From NCBI RefSeq assembly GCF_022763345.1, contig NZ_JALEGS010000024.1:104024-168023 (forward strand): a DNA stretch of 64,000 nucleotides, written 5' to 3'. Every line of letters starts with the position of its first letter. The first letter of the stretch is position 1. Below, one piece after another: positions 8,548 to 17,302 of this stretch. This stretch comes from Phaeodactylibacter sp. (GTDB taxonomy: Bacteria > Bacteroidota > Bacteroidia > Chitinophagales > Saprospiraceae). The notes beneath the pieces are model-generated. The model did not search any database and was not told the origin of the DNA. It saw only the letters and a program-made list of their open reading frames with translations. Both the position numbers and the translations under genes were made by a program.

Positions 8548-10218
8548 CTACTCCCCCAGCGTTGCAATAAACGCTTCAAAGGTCTCGGCCTCCACACTCC
8601 AGTCCGGAGCGGGGATGCCTTCCCCCCATACATCCGGATTATCATAGAGGTTGAAGTAGCAGGCCCCATAGATCTCTGCTTTCTGTGGCCGCAGCACCTC
8701 TGCCGCTTCCCGGAGCCAGAAAGCCTGAAAATCTTCCGGCCCTTTCACCCCAAACTCAGTGATAAACAGGGGTTTTCCGGAAAGCGCTACCCGGTGCCGT
8801 TTACGCTTAAAAATCCGCTCAAAGCTCTCCTGTTGCTCATGGTCCGTTATATTCTTGTCCGGTAGCCCGTAGATGGCAATACTGACGTAGTCCACCACAT
8901 CGTCCCCAGGATAAAACTCCATACTGCCCCGGTCGCCCGCCGGTCCCCAAACCCGTTTGATATTTGCCGGTAAGGTATCCGGAAAATTCATAAAGTAGCG
9001 GTAGGCCATGATGTATTCGATGGGGTCCTGACTTTGCCAGGGATAACGCTCAATCGGAATTTCCATTTCATGAGCGAAGCGCAGGTAAATGGTCTGATCT
9101 GCCTGCGCCAGGATTTCGTAAAGGTCCCGGATGTAGGTGTCATACTGCCCATGCTGCATTTTGGACAGCACCTGACGGTCGTGATTGGCTTCTGCATCTT
9201 TGAAGGGCTCGGCGGTGACAATCACTTCGTGCCCCCGGTCCAAGGCATCCTGAAGGTCCTTCCTAAATGGCCCCTGTTCCAGATCTGCCCAGTTGACAAA
9301 TAAATGCTCTACTGTTACGCCATCAAGCCCGGTCAGCCGGTCTTTAGGGTCATAAACGCCTATCCGGAAATTGCTTTTTTCCTCCTCATTGATGGCTTCC
9401 ATCCCGAGAGGGATATCCGCAAGCGGCGCTTGTGCCTGAACAGCCGCCTCAAGCCCTTCCTGAATCTCCGTTGCCTGTACATCCTCTACAGCAAATACCG
9501 CAATAGGCTTATCAAAAAAACGCAGGCGATGGACTTCACGGTACAGCTCCTCGCCCGGAGAGGTATAAGGCGGATAGGGCTTCGGTGGTGCCTCTGAATC
9601 ATGCGCTACATCCACACTGATGACATCTACCACGTCAGCACCGGGCCAGTATTCCTCCAGCCCAGGATATCCCGCCGGGCCCCAAATGAACTTTAGGTCC
9701 GGATTGACGGCTCGGGCAGTGGTTACAAAATGCCGGTAGGCATCTGTATAAAGCTTGTGGTACTTCAGCTGCCAGGGGTAATCTTGCGCATCCACTTCCA
9801 TGGCCTCTCCCCAGCGTAGGTAAACCGGCGCGCGGTGGGCTTTCAGGCGTCCTGCAAGCTGCTTAACCCGTTGGTCGTAATCCCCTCTTAGGGTTGCATT
9901 CAGGTTGGCGCCATAGCTGTCGGCCAATCCGGGTTCCGCTAATGCATGAATGGTTAGAACCAAGGGCTCAGATTGATCAATCAGATTATAAAAATCATCC
10001 AACTCCGCCTGATTCGGGGAGGCATTCCACCATTGGAGCAGGTAGCTCTGTGCACCTATCAGAGCGGAGTGATCATCGGCGCCGGCAACCGTCACAACCT
10101 CCCGGAGCAAGGGCTTTGGCCCGGCGTTTGCAGAACGGTCAAAGAAAATTCGGTAAAGGAAGAAAGCGAATAGTACGGCCACGCTTAACAGGAAGAGGGC
10201 TTTTAGGTTTCTGTGCAT
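8548..10218 (-). CDS. Membrane-anchored tandem GH26-like protein, first module degenerate
   Basis: A 556-residue protein with an N-terminal signal anchor (residues 7-25) and two glycoside hydrolase 26-like TIM-barrel modules (about 45-260 and 275-550). GH26 enzymes cut beta-1,4-mannan, beta-1,3-xylan or mixed-linkage glucan with two glutamates. The second module keeps both: the acid/base Glu384 in YLRFAHEME and the nucleophile Glu488 in KPLFITEFG. The first module aligns closely (YLRWGEAME, WGPAGYPG versus WGPAGDRG, KPIAVFAVE) but has Ala139 and Ala243 at those two positions, so it should be catalytically dead and may bind glycan or a partner. The likely location is periplasmic or inner-membrane tethered. 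The start lies 12 bases downstream of the helicase stop, on the same strand. The target polysaccharide is unknown; an exopolysaccharide-trimming role is possible. Confidence 0.8.
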   Translation of the reverse strand: MHRNLKALFLLSVAVLFAFFLYRIFFDRSANAGPKPLLREVVTVAGADDHSALIGAQSYLLQWWNASPNQAELDDFYNLIDQSEPLVLTIHALAEPGLADSYGANLNATLRGDYDQRVKQLAGRLKAHRAPVYLRWGEAMEVDAQDYPWQLKYHKLYTDAYRHFVTTARAVNPDLKFIWGPAGYPGLEEYWPGADVVDVISVDVAHDSEAPPKPYPPYTSPGEELYREVHRLRFFDKPIAVFAVEDVQATEIQEGLEAAVQAQAPLADIPLGMEAINEEEKSNFRIGVYDPKDRLTGLDGVTVEHLFVNWADLEQGPFRKDLQDALDRGHEVIVTAEPFKDAEANHDRQVLSKMQHGQYDTYIRDLYEILAQADQTIYLRFAHEMEIPIERYPWQSQDPIEYIMAYRYFMNFPDTLPANIKRVWGPAGDRGSMEFYPGDDVVDYVSIAIYGLPDKNITDHEQQESFERIFKRKRHRVALSGKPLFITEFGVKGPEDFQAFWLREAAEVLRPQKAEIYGACYFNLYDNPDVWGEGIPAPDWSVEAETFEAFIATLGE

Positions 10219-10230
10219 ACTTGACCAAAT

Positions 10231-13200
10231 TTATGGCTCTATCGTCTGCTCCTCACAGTACCGGATCAGGGCCCGGTAGATATCACTTCGACTAAGCAGA
10301 TCGGGGTTGCCGATAATGACAATATGGTTGCGCGCCCGGGTCAGGGCAACGTTCAGTTTGCGGTCTACGCCTTCTTCAGACAGTGAAGTAAGCATTGCCA
10401 GTTGGTTGAGGGAATTGGTGCAAAGGGAAATGATGATCACATCCCGCGCTCCACCCTGATAGCGTTCTACTGTATCAATTGTTAATTGCTCCAGAGGCGC
10501 GCCCTGCTCTTCAAGTACCGACTTGATCTGGGCAATTTGCGCCCGGTAAGGCGTTATTACTCCTATGCTGCCCTCGTGCAGCCGCCATCCCTGCTGCCGG
10601 AATAGCTGCTGATACCCCCGTATGACCTCCCCCACTTTTTCGGCTTCAAAAGCATTCGTTTTTTGAGTGGCGCTGCGGTCATCGGCCGGGGTGGGCAGAA
10701 AAATGACGCGGCGGGAAGCAAGGTGTTGCAGGAGCTCATCGGCTTCTTCTTCCAGTACAACAGACAATGCCCGCTTTTGCTTACGGGCTACAGGTACAGA
10801 ATCCGGCAAAATTTTCAGGCTGTTATCGTAAAAAAACTGGTTCGGGAAGCGCATAATGTCCTCATGCATACGCCCCTGATGGCTCAGCTGCGCGTAGGCC
10901 CAGTCCCAGCCGTTCTCCCGGCACCGCTTGAAGAGGCGCTCAAAGAGAGAGTTTCGCAGGTTGTACAGCCCAAGGTTATGCAGCATCGGGTCTTCAATTT
11001 CCGATACCACCGGGTCCTGTACCACTACTGCGGGCAGCTGCTTATGGTCACCGATCAGGATAAATCGTTCAAACTGCGGCAGTAAGCCTACCAGCATAGG
11101 TTCCAGGATTTGCGAGGCCTCGTCGATGATCACCCGGTTGAAATGCTTAAGCAGCAACAGTTCCTGCTTGCCGGCTACCGAAGAGACCGTACCCACTACA
11201 ATCCTGTGCTTATTAATAATGGCTGTCAATGCTTCCCGGTCTTCCACTCCTTTGATCTTCTCCTGCAGGAGCTGCCCCTGATATTCGGGGGACGCGCCAT
11301 AGCGGGAGCCTATACGCAAGTAGTGCTGCCGTATGTCAGGGCGAAGCCGTTCAATGGAGGCACAAATCTCATCTACTGCGCGGTTGGTGTAAGCCAGCAA
11401 TAATAAGGTTTCCTCTGTTTCCTCAAACAAATACCCCACCAGGTGCTTGAGCATCATGCTCGTCTTGCCGGTACCGGGCGGGCCCCAAAGCAAAAAGTAA
11501 TCTTCGGCAGCCAGCGCTTTTCGGAAGATATCCTGCTGCTCGGGGGTAAGCTCTGCGCTCACGGGTATGTCTTCTGGTATCCCCTCCCGGGGTGGGTCCT
11601 GCGTAAGCAGCAGGCGCTGCCGTTCCTTTGGGCTGTTGGCAAAAGTATACAACCCCCGGTACATGGTATTGAAACTGCTGTCCAGCAAGTCGTGCTCCAG
11701 GTTCCACAACGGCTGCTCCTCAAAAATCCGGGTATTGAACTGCCGGCTGCGCAGCCGGACCACCACCTGCTCATTATTGATGTGGATGATGGAGCATTTG
11801 AAAATCTGATTCGACAGCACTGCCTGCCCCTCCTGATGTGGATAAAGGACTGCGATATCACCTGTACGGAAATTGGCCAGGGGGTTGGTGTCCTCCGATT
11901 TCTGAAAAGTAATAGTGGGCTCTTCTTCCCGAGCATTCAGTTCCTGAACGGTCAGGTGGCTGATGATATCGAAGCCTGCCTGTTTTTCCTCAAAGCTGTT
12001 CAGCCAGAGCGAAGCCAGCCCATTGACCTGCTCCATGCCTTGCGCTCCGGCTTTAGCCAACTGATGTTCCCGGGCAATCAGGCCCGAAAAGGCGATGAAG
12101 TATCGTTTGGCCACTGCCCCCATGCCCTGATACACTTTTTCAAAGACCTCCATGTCGCGCCGGGTAAAGCCCTTGAGGTTGCTCTGCCGACGGGGGCTGA
12201 GTTTTCCAAATAACCGGTTGCCCTGCTCAAGCAGGTCACCCGATGCCGGGTCTCCAAGTTTAGACAATAGCCGTTCAATAGCTACCAACTGATTGCGGAC
12301 TTGCAGGGCTTCGTACTGCTGCGCCTGAATGCGGGGCGCATAGCGCAGTTGGCGGTCGTCCTGCCCGGAGTACAGGATGTAATTGGCGGGGTCTACCGAT
12401 TTTCCGAAAGCAGAACGCACCATCAGGTCATACAGCAATGTCTGGGTGTAGTGATTCGCACTAAGCCCGTAGGTATTGGGCATGAAAGGTTTGCCACTTT
12501 TTAGCTCTACGATGCTTGCCCGGTCGCTCCCAAGATGCAGCAAATCCAAACGGCCCTGTAGCCCATAGGTCTCAGCGTAAAAGCTGGGCTCCAGATAGCA
12601 ATCTTCGGGGGTAATGCCCTGCTCCCGGAAACCCTCCTTTACCATTTGCTTCAGGTTGAGAAAGTGCTTTTGCGATTTTTGCATAATCTCCCGGACTTCC
12701 CGGTTCTCGAACAGGCAATACTGTAAGGGATTATTCACAAAGGTTTGCCGGAAGACTTCCCGGAAAGGCAGCTCGGAATCGCTCATCAGCTCATCAAGGA
12801 AGAAGTTGGCGATGTTTCCGATCATGAGGTATTTGTTCGGCTCCTTGGGCAGATATTTCTTAAGCAGGTAAGGCCAGGGATTGGTACCGTCTGGCTGGAA
12901 ACATTCTGCTACAGCGGTCACGTCCATGAGGTAGTCCGGCTCCACCACAAAGGCGCGGGGATGGTAAAATCCCTGATCGTCCACCTCCACATCAAGCAGG
13001 TTCAGCACCAGAGGAAAGCCAAAAACGGAGCGGATCGCTTCGATGGTAGGCATGAAATTATCGTTGCGGTCGGCGTCATTGTATTGCACCCAGACAACGG
13101 TATCGGCCTGGGCTTCATCCCGCACCAGGAGTTGCTCAGCAGCCTCATCGTCTTCAAGTGCCACTACTCTTGCCTGCGGGATAAACTTTTCCACTTTATG

Positions 13201-13614
13201 GGCTTTCATACCTGAGGGCCAGGCTGGCGGATAGTCACCTCGAAGATGCTCCGGCAGAGAAGTATCCAGCAGTGCCTCAATCATATCTAGCAACACCTTA
13301 AACCCCAGCGCACGGATGTTGTCATCAACTGAATCGGGTTGGCGCATGGCTTTCAGGGCGCGTTTCCGAAACTGATGCAGGTAGAATTGCAAGCGTTTGT
13401 CCACCTCATCGCGGTGGCATACATAGGCCATACGGGCAAAAAGCGTGGAAAACTGTATGCGTTCAGCTTTGGTACACTCTATAAAAAGCAGGGTGAGCAA
13501 ACGGTAGCAAGCCGCTATCTGATCACCGGGCGGCATCTCCTCATTGCGGACCACCTTATTTACTTCCTGGTAAAAGAGCTCCGCTAGTGCTGGTTTGTTG
13601 AGCTGATCGGACAT
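10231..13614 (-). CDS. Dna2-like protein: PD-(D/E)XK nuclease fused to superfamily 1 helicase
   Basis: 1127 residues. An N-terminal region of unknown role (1-280) is followed by a RecB/Cas4-type nuclease (about 330-400: GRLD 354-357, Glu370 and Lys372 in IVELKSGK, QTLLY 391-395) and an Upf1/Dna2-like SF1 helicase: Walker A GPPGTGKT 711-718, Walker B IIDEASQ 829-835, GDHKQLP 855-861, SHQGRMH 911-917, DTVERYQGGARD 1047-1058, ALTRAR 1090-1095. It should unwind and cut DNA, probably 5'-3' on single-stranded flaps. No cysteine cluster is seen after the nuclease, so an iron-sulfur cluster as in Dna2 or AddB is unlikely. It is 41 bases downstream of the caspase-like gene, on the same strand. Housekeeping repair and anti-phage defence are both possible; the pairing with a caspase-EAD gene favours looking at the second. 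Confidence 0.88.
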   Translation of the reverse strand: MSDQLNKPALAELFYQEVNKVVRNEEMPPGDQIAACYRLLTLLFIECTKAERIQFSTLFARMAYVCHRDEVDKRLQFYLHQFRKRALKAMRQPDSVDDNIRALGFKVLLDMIEALLDTSLPEHLRGDYPPAWPSGMKAHKVEKFIPQARVVALEDDEAAEQLLVRDEAQADTVVWVQYNDADRNDNFMPTIEAIRSVFGFPLVLNLLDVEVDDQGFYHPRAFVVEPDYLMDVTAVAECFQPDGTNPWPYLLKKYLPKEPNKYLMIGNIANFFLDELMSDSELPFREVFRQTFVNNPLQYCLFENREVREIMQKSQKHFLNLKQMVKEGFREQGITPEDCYLEPSFYAETYGLQGRLDLLHLGSDRASIVELKSGKPFMPNTYGLSANHYTQTLLYDLMVRSAFGKSVDPANYILYSGQDDRQLRYAPRIQAQQYEALQVRNQLVAIERLLSKLGDPASGDLLEQGNRLFGKLSPRRQSNLKGFTRRDMEVFEKVYQGMGAVAKRYFIAFSGLIAREHQLAKAGAQGMEQVNGLASLWLNSFEEKQAGFDIISHLTVQELNAREEEPTITFQKSEDTNPLANFRTGDIAVLYPHQEGQAVLSNQIFKCSIIHINNEQVVVRLRSRQFNTRIFEEQPLWNLEHDLLDSSFNTMYRGLYTFANSPKERQRLLLTQDPPREGIPEDIPVSAELTPEQQDIFRKALAAEDYFLLWGPPGTGKTSMMLKHLVGYLFEETEETLLLLAYTNRAVDEICASIERLRPDIRQHYLRIGSRYGASPEYQGQLLQEKIKGVEDREALTAIINKHRIVVGTVSSVAGKQELLLLKHFNRVIIDEASQILEPMLVGLLPQFERFILIGDHKQLPAVVVQDPVVSEIEDPMLHNLGLYNLRNSLFERLFKRCRENGWDWAYAQLSHQGRMHEDIMRFPNQFFYDNSLKILPDSVPVARKQKRALSVVLEEEADELLQHLASRRVIFLPTPADDRSATQKTNAFEAEKVGEVIRGYQQLFRQQGWRLHEGSIGVITPYRAQIAQIKSVLEEQGAPLEQLTIDTVERYQGGARDVIIISLCTNSLNQLAMLTSLSEEGVDRKLNVALTRARNHIVIIGNPDLLSRSDIYRALIRYCEEQTIEP

Positions 13615-13655
13615 AGCAGCAATATACGGCCAAATCCGTGAAGTTTACAAACCGA

Positions 13656-15041
13656 TCAACCCAGCAGTTTATTCCGGACTTCCTCCAGCTGATGTTCCGT
13701 TTCCTTGATTTGCTCCTCAAGATTAAATTTCATGGAGGGGTCAAAAGCCTTAATTTGCTCCTGCTTAAAGGAATTTAGCTTCCGCTGTAGCAAGGCTGCC
13801 TGATTCTCCAGCCCCTGCCGCTCAAGGTCGCTCAGGGTGTGGGTTGTTTGCCTGCCGGTATTGGAATGGGCAGGCTGTTCTTCCTGCACTTCACCCAGGA
13901 TGAGGTCCTCTTCCTCCAGGCTGTCCACCAGGTCAATCATGGCGTATTGGATCTGATTGAAAGTCAGCTGAGCAGATTCGCTACGGATGGTGCCTTGATT
14001 TTGCTCCCGTTTGGTGCGGTTGTAACGGGCCTGCTGCATAATGATGTCGGTCTCCCGGTAAGAATCATCGGAAATCAGGTCGTTGAGCGTGTCAAACACC
14101 CGCTCGAATTCGCCGGCAGCGAGGAAGCCTTTGAGCTGTTTTTTCAATCCCTTGAGCGTAGTTGGTTTGGCTTTTTTCGGAGCAGAGCTATCTTGAGCAT
14201 CTCCACGGACATTGGAGTTGCCTCCACGGTTTGGCGTTACACCTTCCGGTGTTGAACTACGTCTCTCCTGCACGGGTGCATAAGCAAAGTCTTTCAGACG
14301 GAACATAAATTCGCCGCCCATGTCGCCCACATCGTACAAGGCTGCGCCACGTGGCAGCTGGTCCTTTACATTTTGCCCTACTGCATCGAGCACCATGTTA
14401 CAAAACATGGAAACCCGCAAGCGCTGGTCCTGATTGTTCTTCAGGACCGCCAGGACCGCTTGCGCAAAAGGGCTGTGCTGTCCGGGCCGGCCGTCAGAAA
14501 CGGGCTCGTTGCGCCCGGCGGTGAGCAACCACCGGGACGGCATGCTTTCCAGGCGGTCGACATAACTGGTATCCCGCTTTTGGGTAAAAATACTGCCTGA
14601 GTAACAGGAATCCGTTATAATAAAGGTGTGTTTGCTCTTAATGGCACGGATCAGGCGGGTGATCAGATCAAATGAAATATAGGAGCCAATATGATTTTTG
14701 CGGGCATCATAAGGTATCCAATAGCCCACATCCAAAGCCTTGTCGTACTCCCCGTGCCCGGCAAAGTACATCAGGAAGTTATCGTCCTCGCCAATCACAT
14801 CCACCAGGCTCCGGAGGTGCTGAGTGATATTGGCCTGGGTCGCTTCCACGTCAAAATGGCAATGGGTGAGATCAGCATTGAACTGATACTTTTCCTCCAG
14901 CACCGTTTTGATTTTTTCAGCGTCCATTCGGGCGTTGTAGAGCTTGGGCATATCCGTATACTGATCGATGCCCACGATGTAGAGGTAGTTCTTGCCTTGT
15001 GGCTGATAAGTGCTGAGGTCCATTCCTCCGAATTCTGGCAT
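13656..15041 (-). CDS. Caspase-like cysteine protease with EAD11-like adaptor domain and coiled coil
   Basis: 461 residues. The N-terminal peptidase C14 (caspase/metacaspase-like) domain spans about 17-250 with the catalytic dyad His96 in YFAGHGEY and Cys146 in ITDSCYSG. A low-complexity linker (255-292) leads to a helical domain (about 294-378: KQLKGFLAAGEFERVFDTL ... YNRTKREQNQGTI ... AQLTFNQIQYAMIDLVDSL) matching the pattern of effector-associated domain 11, an adaptor found in bacterial NTP-dependent conflict systems. Residues 400-460 are a charged coiled coil. Such proteases are thought to be activated when the EAD binds a like domain on a sensor, then cleave cellular targets, causing dormancy or death. 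No second EAD protein is visible in the window, so the partner is unknown. The EAD11 assignment is from pattern memory and needs a profile search. Confidence 0.85.
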   Translation of the reverse strand: MPEFGGMDLSTYQPQGKNYLYIVGIDQYTDMPKLYNARMDAEKIKTVLEEKYQFNADLTHCHFDVEATQANITQHLRSLVDVIGEDDNFLMYFAGHGEYDKALDVGYWIPYDARKNHIGSYISFDLITRLIRAIKSKHTFIITDSCYSGSIFTQKRDTSYVDRLESMPSRWLLTAGRNEPVSDGRPGQHSPFAQAVLAVLKNNQDQRLRVSMFCNMVLDAVGQNVKDQLPRGAALYDVGDMGGEFMFRLKDFAYAPVQERRSSTPEGVTPNRGGNSNVRGDAQDSSAPKKAKPTTLKGLKKQLKGFLAAGEFERVFDTLNDLISDDSYRETDIIMQQARYNRTKREQNQGTIRSESAQLTFNQIQYAMIDLVDSLEEEDLILGEVQEEQPAHSNTGRQTTHTLSDLERQGLENQAALLQRKLNSFKQEQIKAFDPSMKFNLEEQIKETEHQLEEVRNKLLG

Positions 15042-15086
15042 AGTGCTTTAGGCTTAGTTCGGTGGCTAATATAGGTTTTTTTGAGA

Positions 15087-16127
15087 TTAGTCCGTACGAT
15101 GCGCCACCGTATCTTCCGGTACCCATACCTCCAGCGGCTGTACAGGGTAGCCATCGCTCCACTGCCCCATGAAAGCCGCCTCAGGGCCACAGCCTTTCGC
15201 CAGTTCGCAGTGCTCACCACGCAGTTCGCAGGCCATCATGGCATCCAGCATTTTCCAGTAGGCATAGTAATCGGCAGCATTCTCCTGTGCCACCCGGCGG
15301 GCGCGCTTTAGAGAAAGGTTTTCAACACCTCCATCGAAATCAGGGTCTATAGCATAACATTCATTGTGCCCGGCTGTAAGTTCCGGAGTGCCATGGTTAT
15401 CCGGGAACTGCCGCATCAGAAAACGGCAAGGCGTTTGAGTGGCCGTTTGATAGACCGTACGGCCGAGTTCTTCCCCAACTACATAGTCATTGACGCTTAC
15501 GATAATCCCCAAGCGGGTTTGAGGCGAAATGCCCTCGTAAGATTCCAGCAGCCCTCCATTTAAGGGGCCGGTACCGGGTGCGCACAATAATACCCCTTTC
15601 GGGTGCGGAAGCCCCAGTTCCGGGTAGCGGGCAGCAATATGGGCTGTAATGGCACCGCCGTAACTGTGCCCCGCCATAAAAAAAGCATTGGTATCCGGGC
15701 GCACCCGCCCCGCTTCCTCAGACAGCAGCTTCAATGCCGATTGAATGCCCTTAGCGGCGTTGGGTACAAAGTGCTTGGAGCTGGGAAAAAAGAGATTTTT
15801 TTGATACCGTGGATATATGACAATATTGCCCTGCCGGACGATGTGCCGTATCCAGGCTCCGTAAATCATAGGGTTGATCGCTCCATAGCCATGATGGAAT
15901 ACCACCACCGGGGCATTTTCCGGTACGGGCGAGGCAGGTTCGAACAACCAAAAGCCATCCGGGCGACGGGCGTGATCTGAAAATTTTACCTCAGCGTGTA
16001 CATAATTTTGGCCTCCTGGCCCGGCTGCCGGTTGATCAGGTGGAGCAGGCTTTTCGGTATCCTGCGAATAAACCATGCTACCGATCAGCAATAAAGTAGG
16101 AATCCATAAATTTACCATACGCAACAA
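15087..16127 (-). CDS. Secreted alpha/beta hydrolase
   Basis: A 346-residue serine hydrolase with a signal peptide (MLRMVNLWIPTLLLIGSMVYSQ; ATG at 16118 is an alternative start). The nucleophile elbow is GHSYGG with Ser155, preceded by the oxyanion strand VVVFHHGYGA (74-83) and the YPRYQ loop. A catalytic histidine is probably in DNHGTPELTAGHN. The fold and motifs resemble dienelactone-hydrolase, PET-hydrolase or chlorophyllase-like enzymes that cleave ester bonds. The substrate is unknown. Four cysteines near the C-terminus (ACELRGEHCELAKGCG, plus one upstream) suggest disulfides in the periplasm or outside the cell. It is first in the minus-strand run with the caspase-like, helicase and GH26 genes (45 bases to the next gene), though a secreted hydrolase need not share their function. 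Confidence 0.85.
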   Translation of the reverse strand: MLRMVNLWIPTLLLIGSMVYSQDTEKPAPPDQPAAGPGGQNYVHAEVKFSDHARRPDGFWLFEPASPVPENAPVVVFHHGYGAINPMIYGAWIRHIVRQGNIVIYPRYQKNLFFPSSKHFVPNAAKGIQSALKLLSEEAGRVRPDTNAFFMAGHSYGGAITAHIAARYPELGLPHPKGVLLCAPGTGPLNGGLLESYEGISPQTRLGIIVSVNDYVVGEELGRTVYQTATQTPCRFLMRQFPDNHGTPELTAGHNECYAIDPDFDGGVENLSLKRARRVAQENAADYYAYWKMLDAMMACELRGEHCELAKGCGPEAAFMGQWSDGYPVQPLEVWVPEDTVAHRTD

Positions 16128-16232
16128 AACGGGATTTCACCAGGAATGTTTTAATCTGTCGGCCAACGCTCATCGGCTTCCGATAAGCTTTGAAAAAAAG
16201 TGTACATTTACGCCAAATCAGAGCAGCGCTTC

Positions 16233-17285
16233 ATGCCATCAATCGCAGTAGAACAACCTGTAGGAATTATTGGAGCAGGCAGCTTTGGCACCGCAATTGC
16301 CAATCTCCTGGCGTATAATGTGGACGTACTGTTGTACAGCCGGCAGGCACCGCTTGTGCAGCAAATTAATGAAACGCACCGCCACCTTGATGTAGACTTG
16401 TCACCAAGGGTCCGTGCCACTAACGATCTACAGGAGCTGGCCCAATCCTGCACCCTCCTCTTTCCGGTCGTCCCTTCAAACAGCTTCCGCAAGATGATGC
16501 ACAGCCTGGGGCCTCATCTGCGCCCTTACCATATTCTGATCCATGGTACCAAAGGGTTTGATGCCCCTGAGCACCTTTTTCAGGATGTGGATGACGGCAA
16601 TCCCGTGTCACGCAGCGATGTAAGCACCATGAGCGAAGTGATCCTGCAGGAAAGTGTCGTTCAGCGGGTTGGTTGTCTATCGGGGCCGAACCTGGCCAGT
16701 GAAATCATGGAAGGCCAACCAACCGCTACAGTAATAGGCAGCGCCTACGACGAAGTGATCAGCCTTGGAAAGCGCGTGCTCAGCAGTGAGCATTTTCATG
16801 TCTTCGGCACTTACGACCTGCTTGGGGCCGAACTGGCAGGTGCATTGAAAAATATTATTGCTATTGGTTCAGGCATGCTAAAAGGCAAAGGGCTAGGCAA
16901 GAACATTCAAGCCATGCTCATCACCCGCGGGCTCACCGAAATGGTCTACTTTGGTAACGCCATGGGCAGCGATAGCAGTGCTTTTTTCGGAACCGCAGGC
17001 ATAGGAGACCTGGTGGCAACGGCTACCAGTAAAAACAGCCGGAATTTCACCTTTGGCTACCGCCTTGGCCAGGGCGAAGCTATTGAGGATATCGAAGCCA
17101 CCATGCCGGAACTCGCGGAAGGCGTGCGTACCCTCCGCATCGCCCGGAAGCTGGCCCGGCACTACAAACTTCGGGTGCCCATTACCGATATGCTGTACAA
17201 AATCGTATTTGAAAACTTTGATATAGACCGCGCGATCCACTTCCTGATTACGTATCCTTACGATGTGGACGTAGACTTCATCTGA
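16233..17285 (+). CDS. gpsA: Glycerol-3-phosphate dehydrogenase [NAD(P)+]
   Basis: Reduces dihydroxyacetone phosphate to sn-glycerol 3-phosphate for membrane phospholipid synthesis in the cytoplasm. Starting at the ATG at 16233 gives 350 residues, the normal length; a longer frame begins with GTG at 16200 but adds 11 residues before the dinucleotide fold. The Rossmann loop GIIGAGSFGTAI lies at residues 11-22, the PVVPSNSFRKMM region follows, the active-site lysine is in GALKNIIAIGSG, and the signature TAGIGDLVATATSKNSRNF is intact. It leads a plus-strand run with the YfhO-like membrane protein 17 bases downstream. Confidence 0.94.
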   Translation: MPSIAVEQPVGIIGAGSFGTAIANLLAYNVDVLLYSRQAPLVQQINETHRHLDVDLSPRVRATNDLQELAQSCTLLFPVVPSNSFRKMMHSLGPHLRPYHILIHGTKGFDAPEHLFQDVDDGNPVSRSDVSTMSEVILQESVVQRVGCLSGPNLASEIMEGQPTATVIGSAYDEVISLGKRVLSSEHFHVFGTYDLLGAELAGALKNIIAIGSGMLKGKGLGKNIQAMLITRGLTEMVYFGNAMGSDSSAFFGTAGIGDLVATATSKNSRNFTFGYRLGQGEAIEDIEATMPELAEGVRTLRIARKLARHYKLRVPITDMLYKIVFENFDIDRAIHFLITYPYDVDVDFI

Positions 17286-17302
17286 CCAGAACAACAACCA
17301 TT

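Noticed and set aside
11443..12213. Plus-strand 256-codon frame
   Set aside because: Antisense to the nuclease-helicase gene; no motif and inconsistent with the strong minus-strand protein.
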